Below, one piece after another: positions 23,058 to 34,676 of a stretch of DNA of 64,000 nucleotides. The position numbers were made by a program, and so were the translations under genes. Source of the stretch: Triops longicaudatus (Eukaryota; Arthropoda; Branchiopoda; Notostraca; Triopsidae). Numbering within the stretch: the stretch's first letter is position 1; every line of letters starts with the position of its first letter. The notes below the pieces were generated by a model, which was given only the letters and a program-made list of their open reading frames with translations, was not told the DNA's origin and made no database searches. Where the stretch lies: contig JAGQDJ010000212.1 in the NCBI GenBank assembly GCA_022885665.1, positions 159,458-223,457 on the forward strand. Reading direction: 5' to 3'.

Positions 23058-24049
23058 GGTAAGTACGGATGTATCAAACACGCGGTAAAGTTTAATCTAG
23101 CCTCAACTAATTATGGCAAGAATTTCAACCCAGTAATGCAAAGGATTTAACTTGAAGTGAAAGAGCTCCACACATTAGACTGCCCAGTTGGAGCTTTCTG
23201 GACACAATTATGCGTGAAAACCAGTTTGTGTGCTTTTGCAGACACACACTACAACACACCTCCCTTTCGTTTCTCGGGGGGCAAAACTTCTGTTTCTACG
23301 CCAAACCAGTCACACTATCATCAAAACTGGTTTCAAGGTGAAAGCTAGAGGAAACTTTAAATAGATTATCATTTTTCGCCGAAGGTGTATTACCTGGTAG
23401 CAACATGTCCTTTAAAATCTTATCAACAAAGATTATCGTCTCATCAAAGGTGTCTAGTGTCTACCAGGTAGTCTGGAAACTAACCAAAGTTTCATTTCCC
23501 CGTAGAGGTATATAAAGCTTGTTACTAGGGTTGCCCTAGTAAAGGAATTCCTGTAAACATTCCCATATCTTCGTTAATGAGGTCTCTCGTTCCCCGAATC
23601 CCGTTAAGCCGAGATTCACTTTCCTTTCCCCAAATAAAGTGTTTACATAAAAGGTAAATGTCTTGCGCATTGCAGTACTTTCCAATTGTAATGCTAAAAT
23701 TGAAGCAAATAAGAAACATGGGTAAAACCTCGAAAAGAATACAAGTTTGGATAGAAGACTGCACTACTGCGCACTATAGGATGCTACACTGCATTACAGC
23801 ACAGCAAACGCCGTTGCAAACTGACAAAGCGTCATACGTAAGGAAAGAAACTAAACCACCACAAAATGGTTGTTTTTAAATTGCGAAAATCGGGCCAATT
23901 GTAACAAAAATTATTTCCTTAATACAGGTGTTTTGTACAGACGCTCAGATTACAGTTAAACACGTGCACTGAATGAAGACTGGGAAAAACACGAAATGTT
24001 ACAATTGACTTGCGTTTCTAATTATGTTGCTATCAATCTTTCAAGCGTG
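23058..24049. other. Spacer between kynureninase copies A and B
   Basis: Contains the copy A promoter side and the copy B 3'UTR. The part next to the copy A start resembles the flank upstream of copy B (for example GAAGTGAAAGAGCTCCACACA against GAAGTGAACGAGCTACACA). A 10-bp inverted pair, TACCTGGTAG near 23391 and CTACCAGGTA near 23461, brackets about 70 bp. No gene is seen. Confidence 0.45.
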
Positions 24050-27000
24050 TTATGTAGAATGAGCTGACGCGGCAGTTAAAGCTTGTTGGAGGATAACTAT
24101 AAATCTGTGAACGTCGCCGAAAGAGTTGTACAAAGGAGTGGGAGCTAATCTCATCACCGACGGCAATCTCACATCGCACTAAAATGTTTTGAAAGAGAGC
24201 AAATATGAAAATAATAACTTTTTTTTTACAAAATTAAGAACCTCAACTTATCGAAAGAGCTTTCCAATCAATAAGCCAAGAAGTACGACTTACGATCACT
24301 CCACGTTTTTCCAATTCTTCGTGGACTCGTTTCAAAGGAATGGAAAAGATCAATGAGAGCTGGCAACCCCGCTCCCCAGGCGAAGTGGGCGTTATTACTT
24401 TGAGTAATGGAATCTCCAACGCTTCTTGAAACTTCTCAAGGCAAAGCTCCAAGTACCCCGTTAATAGCAGCTGTTTCTCTAGTATTCTCTCCATGCTAGC
24501 TTCGTCGATAATCTAGAAATAATTCATGTAGTGCATCACTTATTTTTACATTCACCTAATTTTAATTACAGTATGGAATTGTATGATTTAATTTTATGTA
24601 CATATACAAAGTTAATGTTCCACTGTATTTTATTAAACTTTAATGTTCGTTTTATTGTTTATACTTGTATGCGTACTATCTTTTTATTATATTTAACAAA
24701 GTCAAAGGAAATGAATAGGTAACACTGTCAAAGCGCTCTAGTTACTTCCAAGCTGACTAATAGTGGCGCCACCAGCCAAGTTGGGGGATTACTAAGTCGG
24801 AAACGGTCAGCTCCAGTGGCAGGATCAATGGCTTTTTTCATTTGAAAACGCGTCTCCGTTTTGTTGCCCCACCAACCTTCCAAACATGGAGTAATGTCGT
24901 GATTTCCGCGATGGACGAACGCTCCAGCAATACCGCCGGCTCCGGAATTCAAATACTGTTTAGACAACGAAAATTAAGTTACGGTTGCTAGCATTGAAAA
25001 GGAATGTGTACTTTATACGAGCACCAGCATGCGAAATCCACATTCCATTCATGGAGTTTTAATTCAACGTTTCCAACAGCGTGGGCCAGATCCCAGCCAA
25101 CAATGCAGCCGTATTCTTGCGCAGTTTTAGTAATTTGCTTTATATCCATTTTCTGACCTTTAATTAAGGAAATTAGTCATTTTTATTAGTTTCCTCTTGT
25201 AACATCGACTTAAAACTTTAGTTGTTATTGCGAAATAAACGAACAACATTCAAGAAATTTAAAAATTAAAAAGTTCTTAGTAAAACAAATTATACAAAAA
25301 TAAATAAAAAGCTGTTAAAATAGAAAAGTAGTGAACTAAAACTAGTTAAATATGCAATTGAGATCACAGAGAATAAGTATACGAGATTTACCTGTGTAAT
25401 ATTGAACACCGGAAAGCATTACAAGAGCAATGGACTCTCCTTCGTCCCTTAATACGTTCAAAATATCTTGAAGTCGTAAGGTTTCTTCTCCAGGACGGGG
25501 TTTAATTACCAGTAAGCCGTTTTCTTCGTTATAACCGTGCATTCGGAGTTGCGATGCAACAGCGTACTAGAAAAAACACAAGTTTAAGCTTCACCTGTAT
25601 CTTTCAATAAAAAATCCTGCTATACATTCATATATCGAAAACTGTTCTATAATTAAAGTTCTAAATATCACGCAATTGTGACCTGATTCATAGCGGATGA
25701 AAGCAATACTTAAAAATATAATCACATGACGGCCATGAATTCTAAGCCGGTTAGACAGATTCTCAACAGCTTGTAGTCCCTGTTATGGCTCGTGCTAGTG
25801 TTTGTCAGCTTCACGACTGACTGTAATTATCCCGTGATTATCTCTTTTATCCGTCATCATCCTTATTTTAAGACAAAACTCAGACATTTTACTTATTAAT
25901 ATTTTAAAGTTCATCTCCATTGTACTTAATATAACAAGATAAAACCATCTTATTCCGCTGTTGGAAGAAATGCCTAGTGACATTCTTTCTAGGCATCACA
26001 AGTAGGAAAATTTAAGCTAGCGAAGAATTAAAGTAAGCACTGCAAACGTTCAGTTGCTTTATCGGATAGATTCTGATTCTAATAGCTCATAGTGACTGTC
26101 AACCTCAAAAGCCTTGATTGTCAAAAACTGCAAAGCAAAATGGCAGATAGATCTATCATTTTTAGGAATTCTTACTTGATCAGACGGGAATGCATGGTCT
26201 TCTATCACAATCTTATAACGTTGAGCGGTTGGTTTGTAGAATGTCAACATGAGCAAGTGCAAGTTGACCGTTAAAGCGTTCATCACAGCTATTTCTTCCG
26301 GAAACTTGGCGCCCACCACATTCAGCAGTTTCTCCTTCACTTTCAAGTCACAAACTAACGTTGGTAACTTTCCAGTAAAGTGCATCAAAACTCCCCTGGA
26401 AAATTAAAATGTAATTGAAGGCGATGAAGCTTAGGACTGACAGCTAATACTTTGCTATTTTTATAAGCTTAAAAAACAAGCAATGGAATAAAACGCAACA
26501 ATGAATAATCCCAAAAATCTGTTAAAACAATTTTAATTTTCAACGAAAAAAAATCGACAATCAGCACAGTTGAAATTGCACAACTGAAACACGTTACATT
26601 CAAATATTGACCATGTTCACACATCAGCGTTATCTTTCAATTTTTAACTTACAAGTGTGCCCAGTCGTCCAGTAAATCGTTCATGATAGAATCAATTTGG
26701 CGGGGTTTCAATCCCAAAGAATTTCCGCAGAAGTAAACACATTCTTCTTCCAAATTAGCTTCATTCGTATCAACTGCAATTAAGCAGTAAAAAAAATAAA
26801 CACTTTAAAATCAATAAAATTGTTCCGTTTCAAAGTATAGTAGACATACTTTTAGGATTATCTCTTTTGAGTGGGTAAGCGAATTTCTGCCGAAATGACG
26901 CCAGCGGGTCCAATGAATCAAGCAAATTCGCAAAATCGGAAGAAATTATTTCTTTTCCGTGTTTTTTTGCTAAATTTTTTAGCAAAACACGTGGGGATTC

Positions 27001-27115
27001 CTTTTAAGAACTTTCCATTAGTTTCATTTAACAAATAAAATTGCTGTCACTAGAATTACTTCACCTTCACAGAATGCGTGTCAAGAATTTTCTGTAGTCC
27101 CTGTAGCGTTTCCAT
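24050..27115 (-). CDS. KYNU: Kynureninase, tandem copy B (9 exons)
   Basis: Second intact kynureninase, upstream of copy A in the same direction. Exons: 27115-27065, 27000-26850, 26773-26653, 26395-26176, 25566-25392, 25157-25012, 24955-24746, 24512-24294 and 24178-24050. All nine have exactly the same lengths and phases as copy A, giving 473 residues. The PLP Lys (CSYKYLNSG), GWDLAHAVGN and the substrate-binding C-terminus (RLAPTPLYNSF) are intact, so it should be active. Divergence from copy A is strongest in the first two exons (6 of 17 residues differ in exon 1) and least in exons 6-9 (2 of 42 in exon 9). One notable change is Leu for Trp at the exon 3/4 junction (HLGVLM against HWGVLM). 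About 400 bp of 5' flank also resembles that of copy A. Confidence 0.96.
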
Positions 27116-27776
27116 AGTATCGGCGAGTGTAAAAACACTGTGTAAATTATTTCGTAGTCCGGCTTAGTTACTAGAAGAATCCTGTAGTGTAAAGGACTGA
27201 AGGCGAAGTGAACGAGCTACACATTAGGCCGCTCAATTTGAGTATTCTCTCACGTAGTTATACGGAAAACCAGTTGGACAGTTTTGCAGACGGGCCTCCC
27301 ATTTGTCCAGGAATTTTGGTTTCTTTTTCTTTTGCTAACCGAAGTTTGTTTGGCAAAAAAAAAATTAATTCCATGAAACTGGTTCCAGATACGAAAGATT
27401 CGGGAGCTTTCCGAGAAAAAAATAAATAAATATGGGTTCACTGGGAGCGAACCAATACTTGAGCCAAATGGAGCCCCTCTGTGGAAGGTCAGTTTGTTCT
27501 AAAACTTGCTCCTTACATGGAATCCTAAGTTTCTGTTCCCCCATAGGGACGTAAGATTTTTTTTTACTAGGATGACCTCAAGAAGTGACTTCTTTGAACG
27601 AATACTTCTCTCATACTAGTGTCTCTCGACCTCTAAATTCCGCAAATTTATGCAAAAATTGGTCATTTTTCATGGATTTTATACATCAAATGCACATGTC
27701 GCTGGTTTGCAGTCCACAATGATATCTTTAACGGTGGTAAAGGAGTGACGGTACAATGTGGGCACTTTCCTGCTCA

Positions 27777-28034
27777 CAGAGGCGCAGCTAGGAATTTGTT
27801 TCGGAGTAGGCCTGTACACTCAAACGCCCCTCAATTTGCTTCAATTCAACTAAAATTTTATTTGCGGGGGGCCAGCTAGTATTAGCTCACCGGCCCACGC
27901 AACAAGATATTCGTAAATTCATGTGCATCAATGTAAGACCTGCTACAATTGCGAAAAGGAGGAGTCAAGAATTTTTTTTAAGGATTTCGGGGTAGGCCTG
28001 GGCCTGCCGGGCCTACCCCCTGGCTGCGCCACTG
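27777..28034. mobile_element. Non-autonomous hAT-type element (MITE) with 8-bp target duplication
   Basis: This 258-bp element starts CAGAGGCGCAGCTAGG and ends CCTGGCTGCGCCACTG, imperfect inverted repeats of about 16 bp. It is flanked by a perfect 8-bp direct repeat CCTGCTCA at 27769-27776 and 28035-28042, the target-duplication length of hAT transposases. The CAGTGGCG-type ends are typical of hAT MITEs. There is no coding capacity. Confidence 0.85.
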
Positions 28035-28089
28035 CCTGCTCATTACGTTTCACTTCACGCACAGACAAAATTCCCGACAAAAGTTACAC

Positions 28090-28262
28090 TCATAAGAGGA
28101 TCTAGTGTCCTGGATATCAAACGAAGTATTGTACGCTTCAAGAAATGAAAAACAAGATCAAACGGCCGTGAAAACTTCGAGGCTCTTCCAACTGTATAAA
28201 AACGAGATGTTGGGTACACAATTTGAACTCGGGTATACGGTGATTTGTCGGTGTGTTTTGCG
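28090..28262 (-). repeat. Dispersed repeat, copy 2
   Basis: Read on the minus strand this aligns with 1999-2165 over about 165 bp, with shared GGAAGAGCCTC and AAGTTTTCA blocks in order. It lies only about 55 bp from the hAT element but outside its target duplication. Confidence 0.55.
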
Positions 28263-30021
28263 ATAAGGAAACAAGTTGATTGCTTTTTCTCTTTAAAAAG
28301 ATACACAATGGACTTAAGGCTACAGTTCTGTGAAGGCTTTTATGGTCGAGTAACATGGGAGACTACTCAGGCCCTGTCGCGAAATGCGCTCTATATATCA
28401 CGAAAATTTTCCGATAGTAACTCAATGGACTGTTAAATCTAATGCACCCTTAAAATTTTATTTCGAAATGTTGCCTTATACATTTTGGATAGGACGAAGT
28501 TTTGGAAGTTTTTCAGGAAAAGTTTGAAAAATTGGGTTTCAACATGTTCTAAATTATTTTGAAACGAATTTTCAAAGAAACTAGAATTGCAAACCGACAT
28601 TATTTTTTTAGTTACAACCTGAATAGCTTTTGCCAATAATAGCTACTATGTGGAAAAGTGGCTAGGGGTATCTTTTCTTCTTTGTTTTTTCTCTTTCTTT
28701 TTTTTTAACTTCTTCGAATACATATCTTACTCTAGAGAATAAAGTTATATTGCATTTCCCGTCTTCGTCTCGAGACCGATCTCGAAAATTCCTAAAGATT
28801 TCGATAAGTTTCATAGATCTCGGTAAGTTTCGGACAGTCTTGACTCGATCTCGAGAAGGTCAACCTTTACAACGAACCTGGTGGTCCCCAGTTCAGGTGC
28901 ACCGTTACCTTAAAATATCGTAATGAAAACCTACGGTTATACTCCCTTTCGATACTGGAAACATTCTAGCTCTGTGCAAGAAAATGTATGATCTTGTCCA
29001 AATACAGTAATGAAAACAAGTAAAGGCAGCGTTGTAGAGGTACGGCTTTGGCAACATGGCAAGCCGCCATTTTCCTGTTTTTGCCTATGGAAAAGTCAAG
29101 TGGTTTTCATTTCGAATTGTACGCCCAGTGTTGCCAAATCATTTTCCTCCCGTTCAAAATGGCCTCAGTCTAAAGCGTATTAATTCATCAGCTTGGAGTT
29201 TTAAAAACTTGTGCAAAATAAGCATTATAACTTTGTAATGAATCTTTGCAGGGCTAATTCTCTACCTTATCGTCAACACAAGATTTATTTTTTACCATTT
29301 TACACGTGTGTATATAGACCGGTTCAACGAAATTAAAAGGAGCCGTTCCTTACGAAAAACGTCACAAATTCAATTTTTATTTATTTTGTTGTATAGATTT
29401 CACTCCTCTTTGACGAAACTTTTCCTATGTGGACCTCGTCGCAATCATCAAGTGCATAACTTTTTCCAGGTCTAAAACACTTGTAGTTAATTAGTTATGA
29501 TTTTGTCCGACGTGTCACCAGTCCGTCCTCGACCGAATCAGCTAGTTACGGTTGATGATACAGTTCATACTATGATGTATTCAAAATCACATTTGCCTTG
29601 CAAACAATGAAAAAAAAAACGCTGCAATATTTCCACCTTCTCATTGAGACAGTCCTGTTGCCTAGCGTACGTTTTCGTACAGTACTTTCCACAAAAATGA
29701 CCCGAACAAACACTCCTATGCTAACGGCACAACACCTTTTAAAATAGCGACGCTGCGTTTCAGTAGCGTTACAGAGAGCCGAAAGTGGGTCACACTCACG
29801 CAACTGCCGTGGCGTTAAGTAAATGAGCTTTGGTGGGGTCGTTTTTTATTTTGGAAAGTACTATACAGTTGACTGAGTTTTGAAGCGTTCACCTCTTTTA
29901 TAAGAGTTAATGTTGAAAGATTGTAGTGTTTAAAATGTGTTTAATAGTCTTGTATTTGATCTTGGCTAAGATAAACTATTAAACTATTACAGAGTATTTG
30001 GCCTTCGACTGGGCCCCAGAT
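28263..30021. other. Intergenic DNA downstream of urate oxidase
   Basis: Mixed AT-rich sequence with scattered short open frames on both strands and no recognisable protein, RNA or element ends. The urate oxidase 3'UTR lies at its right end. Confidence 0.4.
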
Positions 30022-31929
30022 TTACAGCTTGGCATGAGTTAACTGGCGAGTTAGCGCAGATTGGATGTTGCCCGAAGGCTTGTCAGCCGGGAGGAAGACT
30101 TCGTTGTTGCTAGCAGCGCCCACACGCGGGAATTTTGACAAGTCGATGTTGAAGTAATGCTTGTTAGGCAGCTCAATGTGGATTTTCGATACCTGAAAAT
30201 GGCAAATACCATTATAAGGAAAGTTTTCTAACTTTTCAGACTTTAACCAGCTCCTCAAAACAACACATTTCGCTTTATGGCGTTTTAAAATCGTTGACAT
30301 ACTTTTTGGAAAATATCAACTTTTAGAATTGTCACATTAAAACGAAGAAAATTGGCAAGCAAGGGAAACTTACTTGAGGAATAGTATCCAAAACACATTT
30401 TTGGGCTAAATACAACGTATTTTGAACAGACGGCGAGAACACGCCCTCGTCAGCCGGTCCGGAGAATTCTTTCATAAAAATATCTCGAACTTTTTCCCTA
30501 TTTGTCGGCAGAAAATAACAAAAAAGCAAAGAATAAGGTTTTAGTCAATGAGATACCTTTGTTGCGGATTTTTTTAATTTACCAATTTACTTGGAAGTTT
30601 ACGCCCCTAATGCACGAATAATCCCAGCGTGCTGTCACAATTGTCGAGAAAATCCGGTCATGTGCGTCAGGTAAACTGCGATATTCGTCGTTAACGAAGT
30701 TTACGAACGCTGATTGGGTCGATTTGAGCACCCGCAAGTCATTCAAACCCGATTGAACCTTTGGTTCACCTAATGACCACCAATTAGTTCACATCAATCC
30801 TCGTTAACACATCTCTTGAAACAAAAGCTCAGCTTTCGATGCACACAATTTAGCTTTCAGTTTCTCGTTAATTATTTCATTGTTTTTTCATTAGAAATTT
30901 ATTCGTGTGTTCTACAAATTTTGGACTGATTTTCGTTAAATTCAGCTCAAAATTTTATAAAATAACTCATATATCTAATTATTTAGGTGAATTTTAAGTC
31001 CAATAAATTTCCCATAGTTTGAAACCTTTGTTAAAAATATTCGAGTGTAGTGCAGTAAAAGGCTTTGGGACACAAGCCTTGGAAATCTCCCTTGCCTCAC
31101 ACCCGTTTTTTATGGTCACAAACACGTTTTTAGTTTAAGCTCGTTATTAAATCACGGAAAATGGGTCAACATTTTACCTCCGCGTTCTTGGATAACGAGG
31201 CACACATGAGTGGCCACGGGAGTGGAGACGAATACATGATTATGAGGTTTGCCATCCACTAAATGTCGTTGCCATGGTTGTTTTTCAATGTAGACTTGGG
31301 CTCTAGTAACGTGATTATACGTGTTGAGAAAATGCTGGCACAGGAGAAGACCGAATTCCTCGGGTCCTTTCAACTAATCATGGACTTATATTACACAAAC
31401 GCACAAAAGAAATGTCAATATATCACAGTAACATTATTGTATTACGAATTAGTACAACTTTTCAAAGAAAACGAAGACAAAAAAATAAGTCGAAGAAAAT
31501 AAAAAAAAAATCGAAATAAAAAATTCTAAACGCAAAAAAAAAAAACGAAATGAAAAGAAATCGGAAAAATCGAAATATAGAAATTTGAAAAACTTTAAAG
31601 AAAATCATAGAAATTGAAGAAAATTGGAAAAGCAACCGAAAAATCACAAAAATAATCAGAATATAAATAAACGAGAAAATGAATAAAAAGAAAGGAAGAT
31701 GTCTGCGTACCCCGAATTTCTTGGCTAGCAAGTAAACTGTATTCTTCTGGGAATCCGTGGCAACAATATCCGAGTTATCTGCAAGGATGTAATCCTTTTT
31801 CGTGGCCAAGGTTAAGTGGGTATTGACTTCATACTCTTCAATGGAATGTTTCGGACCTTCACGACGCACATGCAGGACTTTGACGCCCGATTTACCGTAC
31901 TTGTCTTCTACAATGGCATATTGACTCAT
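30022..31929 (-). CDS. UOX: Urate oxidase (uricase), complete, 5 exons
   Basis: Uricase oxidises urate to 5-hydroxyisourate in peroxisomes, the first step of urate breakdown toward allantoin. Exons: 31929-31711, 31373-31178, 30769-30583, 30497-30374 and 30192-30022, giving 298 residues (mouse 303). Seen: catalytic Lys in GKSGVKVLHVRREG; the Thr-Asp pair in DIVATDSQKNTVY; the active-site His in PNKHYFNIDLSK; TRAQVYIEKQPW; LRVLKSTQSAF; FSPSVQNTLY. The C-terminus is AKL, a canonical PTS1 peroxisomal signal. The exon 3 donor was placed after AAT TG because this restores the family segment VNFQVNWEKVRDIF; an earlier GTAAAT would break the frame. Start is the MSQYAIVEDKYG methionine. Intact and probably functional. 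Confidence 0.96.
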
Positions 31930-32483
31930 TTTCACTAACTTAACACAGTTTGGTAACAAAAGCTAACAAAACGTAAGTTTTGAGTTGTAAGATGTTTTTG
32001 ATACAACACCAGCCTTTAAATGTCTTCAAGTCACTATACAGTCAGGTACACTGTTTCGTTGCGAAGAATTCTGGTTTTTCAGGCCCCCAGATACAATAGC
32101 CCTCAGGCTCTCTTAAATATGCGTTTTGGTACAAGGTCAAAAGCTCAAATAACGGAATCATATCACGGACTAGGGTTTTATAGTCCGTGTATGTGTTTGT
32201 ATGCGTGTCCGCGAGTAACTACACTTTCCAATGCAAAGAACAAGGTTCCGTAGGTCGAAAGAGAACAAAAGAATGTTAATAAAAAACGCATCGATTCATT
32301 AACTGTTTTAAAATCGATAACCTCTTGACAACAAGCTTTCTACGCGTTTATGAGGAAAAAAAAGGTTCTTGAGAGTTTTTCTTATGGGAAAAAATAACTA
32401 CTCGCTTATGCTTTCCGTAGACAACTTAAAGTAAGAAAAGCTAGTGTTAAACAAAATAAGATTATGAAGTGAGTTTTCACTAT

Positions 32484-32885
32484 GTCGCGCGCTTTTCCTT
32501 TGTTTCGGCACGTAGGCACGACTTCGTATATGTGGAGCGTTTTATTTTTCTTATTAGTTTGGAAGAGAAACTGAAAGGAAATTAAGCTTGTTCAAAGAAA
32601 TTGTTAACAAAAAATGGATTTTTCGTCGGAATTTTGTCTTTTCGCGCGCTTTTCCTTTGTTCCTGTTGCGAAAACGTCATGTGGGCGTGACTTACATGTG
32701 AAAGCGTTTCATCTTTCCAGTCATTACGCATTTAATCAAACAAAATTAAAAAAGCATAGAGGTCAACAAGGTAATTATTAAGAAAGTCGAGTTGTTCCAT
32801 TGTGTTTGTGTACAATTTCACGCGCGCTTTTCCTTTGTTTCTAAGAAATGCCATGTGGGCGCGGCTTTTTATGTTTCAAGCTTCA
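32484..32885. repeat. Three diverged direct repeats upstream of urate oxidase
   Basis: A block beginning CGCGCGCTTTTCCTTTGTT recurs at about 32486, 32643 and 32821 (spacings about 157 and 178 bp). Each is followed by related text: CATGTGGGCGTGACTT in copy 2 and CATGTGGGCGCGGCTT in copy 3, with a weaker version in copy 1, then a GC/TTTCAT-type block. GC-rich cores in AT-rich DNA about 0.55-0.9 kb upstream of the UOX start. Confidence 0.6.
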
Positions 32886-33167
32886 TGGAAAGCCTAATTA
32901 TGGTCTTAATTGTTATGTGAGAAGTACAATATTTTTGTGTTTATTCATGTGAAAATGGCGCGAATTTCAAAATGTTACACGTATAAACGAGGACTACAAC
33001 GCTTTTTCTGAATATATCTTTGTATTTATTTCACTTTCATGCATGAAAAGCAAGGTAAATACATTCAACACTAGTTAACTCACTTTGTTGGTTTTTGACA
33101 TACCAACAACAATTATACAGCTTTTGGAGAGTTAAAAAATGGCGATAGTTTTTGTCGAACGCGTCAT

Positions 33168-33679
33168 TTAGACAGTAACGTCTTGTTTGAGTTCAATGAG
33201 ATCTTCGCCCAAATTTTCTAAGCGTGAAACGAGGTATTTAAGAGTTTCACTGTGTATTTTAATCTGTGTTAAAGAATCCAGGAAGGCTTCTGCTTTACTC
33301 ATTGCGTCTTCGGCATCCAAAAGGGCGTCTTCTTTTATCGTTACGTTCTGATCTTCCTCGCCATCTATGGATGTTACCCGAATACAACCTCCTTTAATTG
33401 CAAAACATTTCCAAAAGTTGTTAAAATAGATCATTCCCGCATTTATAATGCTCAAAAACACAGTAAATTACGAGCATGAGAAAGATTTCACGGTTATGAT
33501 CTAGAAATGTAGTTTATATATAAAAAATATAAAAAACTGTTTACGAATATCTTACTTGGGTTTTGCATAGGGAAATGAAACGCTGGATCTTCCTTGGCTG
33601 CTGAAGATATATCAGCTTTCCTTTCGCTTTCTATTGGTGGCTTAACTGTTAATGTAACTACTGTTTTAGACTTGTACAT
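33168..33679 (-). CDS. Unrecognised 115-residue coiled-coil protein (2 exons)
   Basis: Coding exons 33679-33556 and 33391-33168 join in phase 1 (donor GTAAGA, acceptor TTAAAG) and give 115 residues, MYKSKTVVTLTVKPPIE to LKQDVTV. The first 45 residues are polar and low in structure; the second half is a predicted continuous amphipathic helix (EDALLDAEDAMSKAEAFLDS, then SETLKYLVSRLENLGEDLIEL) without Pro or Gly breaks. There is no signal peptide or membrane segment. The EDALLDAEDAMSKAE stretch faintly recalls small BLOC-1/BORC subunits (BORCS7 has EDAILHSEDSLRK), but this is too weak for a name. Flower lies about 0.9 kb upstream on the same strand. Confidence 0.6.
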
Positions 33680-34554
33680 GATTCACAATTTTACACAAGT
33701 ACGTCTCACAATGTAAACAATAATAAAGCCATATGAAACACGGTTGCCACTGCCTTAAAAAAGGACTTTAAAATAAAAATTTTTGCCCTAAAAAGTTCTG
33801 TAAAGCCATGAGCAGTAAGACGTGTTTTCGTACAGAAATAGTGGCTCTTTCAAAATGGAAGAAAATGAAGCGTAAACAACTAAGAAATATGAACACACTT
33901 AGTGCTGCCAACAAATCGTCAAACTACTGTCATGAAACAAATATACGTATCTCTAAGCCCACCTCGCTGTAGTGCACAAATCTTTTATAAAGCTTAGTGT
34001 TTAGATTACACTTGAGATTAGAATTGTGACACAACGTATTACGAAATAGAAAGCTAGCCATAATAATGCATTAAATCGTAGATTACACCAAGAGTTCTGG
34101 GATATCTGGGATATTTAGTTATCTGTTGTACGAAGCTATTCTGTTTTGTATCTAAAGCTACTATAGAAATTATTCCATACAATTACAACTCATAACGGTC
34201 AGTGTTTGAATCCCAAGTCATGATAATTAACATTTACGAAATGCTGATCATCATTCTACAACACTTTGTGTAACGCTTTATTACTTTATCACAACGAACA
34301 GAAACCCGGGTTTCAACATATGTACAATTGTATTCCAGACAGCTTTTAGTACACAGAAACATTCTCTATCTTTCTTTCTCGTTTTTTGTCTGTTTTAACT
34401 CTTTCCACATATTTAAGATTCTTAACATCAAAAGTTTCGTCACCACCAATAAATTAGCTAGCCAATGATTACAAAACACTGAGCTACTCTATACGTTTCC
34501 ATAGGAATGCTGTGTTTTCTTTCTATGCTTCCCGTAATATCAGTTTTCCATTCT

Positions 34555-34642
34555 TTAAGGTTGTTGTTCCATACGGCCCACTAAGCCACTCCCCATCGCA
34601 TCGCTCTGCGCAGCACGAGCTAACATTTCTGAACGACTTGCC

Positions 34643-34676
<34 letters not shown>

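Noticed and set aside
30581..30590. GTAAAT at 30590 as the donor of urate oxidase exon 3
   Set aside because: It leaves the next exon out of frame; the GTAAAT eight bases later restores VNFQVNWEKVRDIF.
31462..31710. Continuation of the urate oxidase first exon as a long Phe/Ile-rich tail
   Set aside because: It reads into an A-rich intron; the donor at 31710 and acceptor before 31373 restore the uricase alignment.
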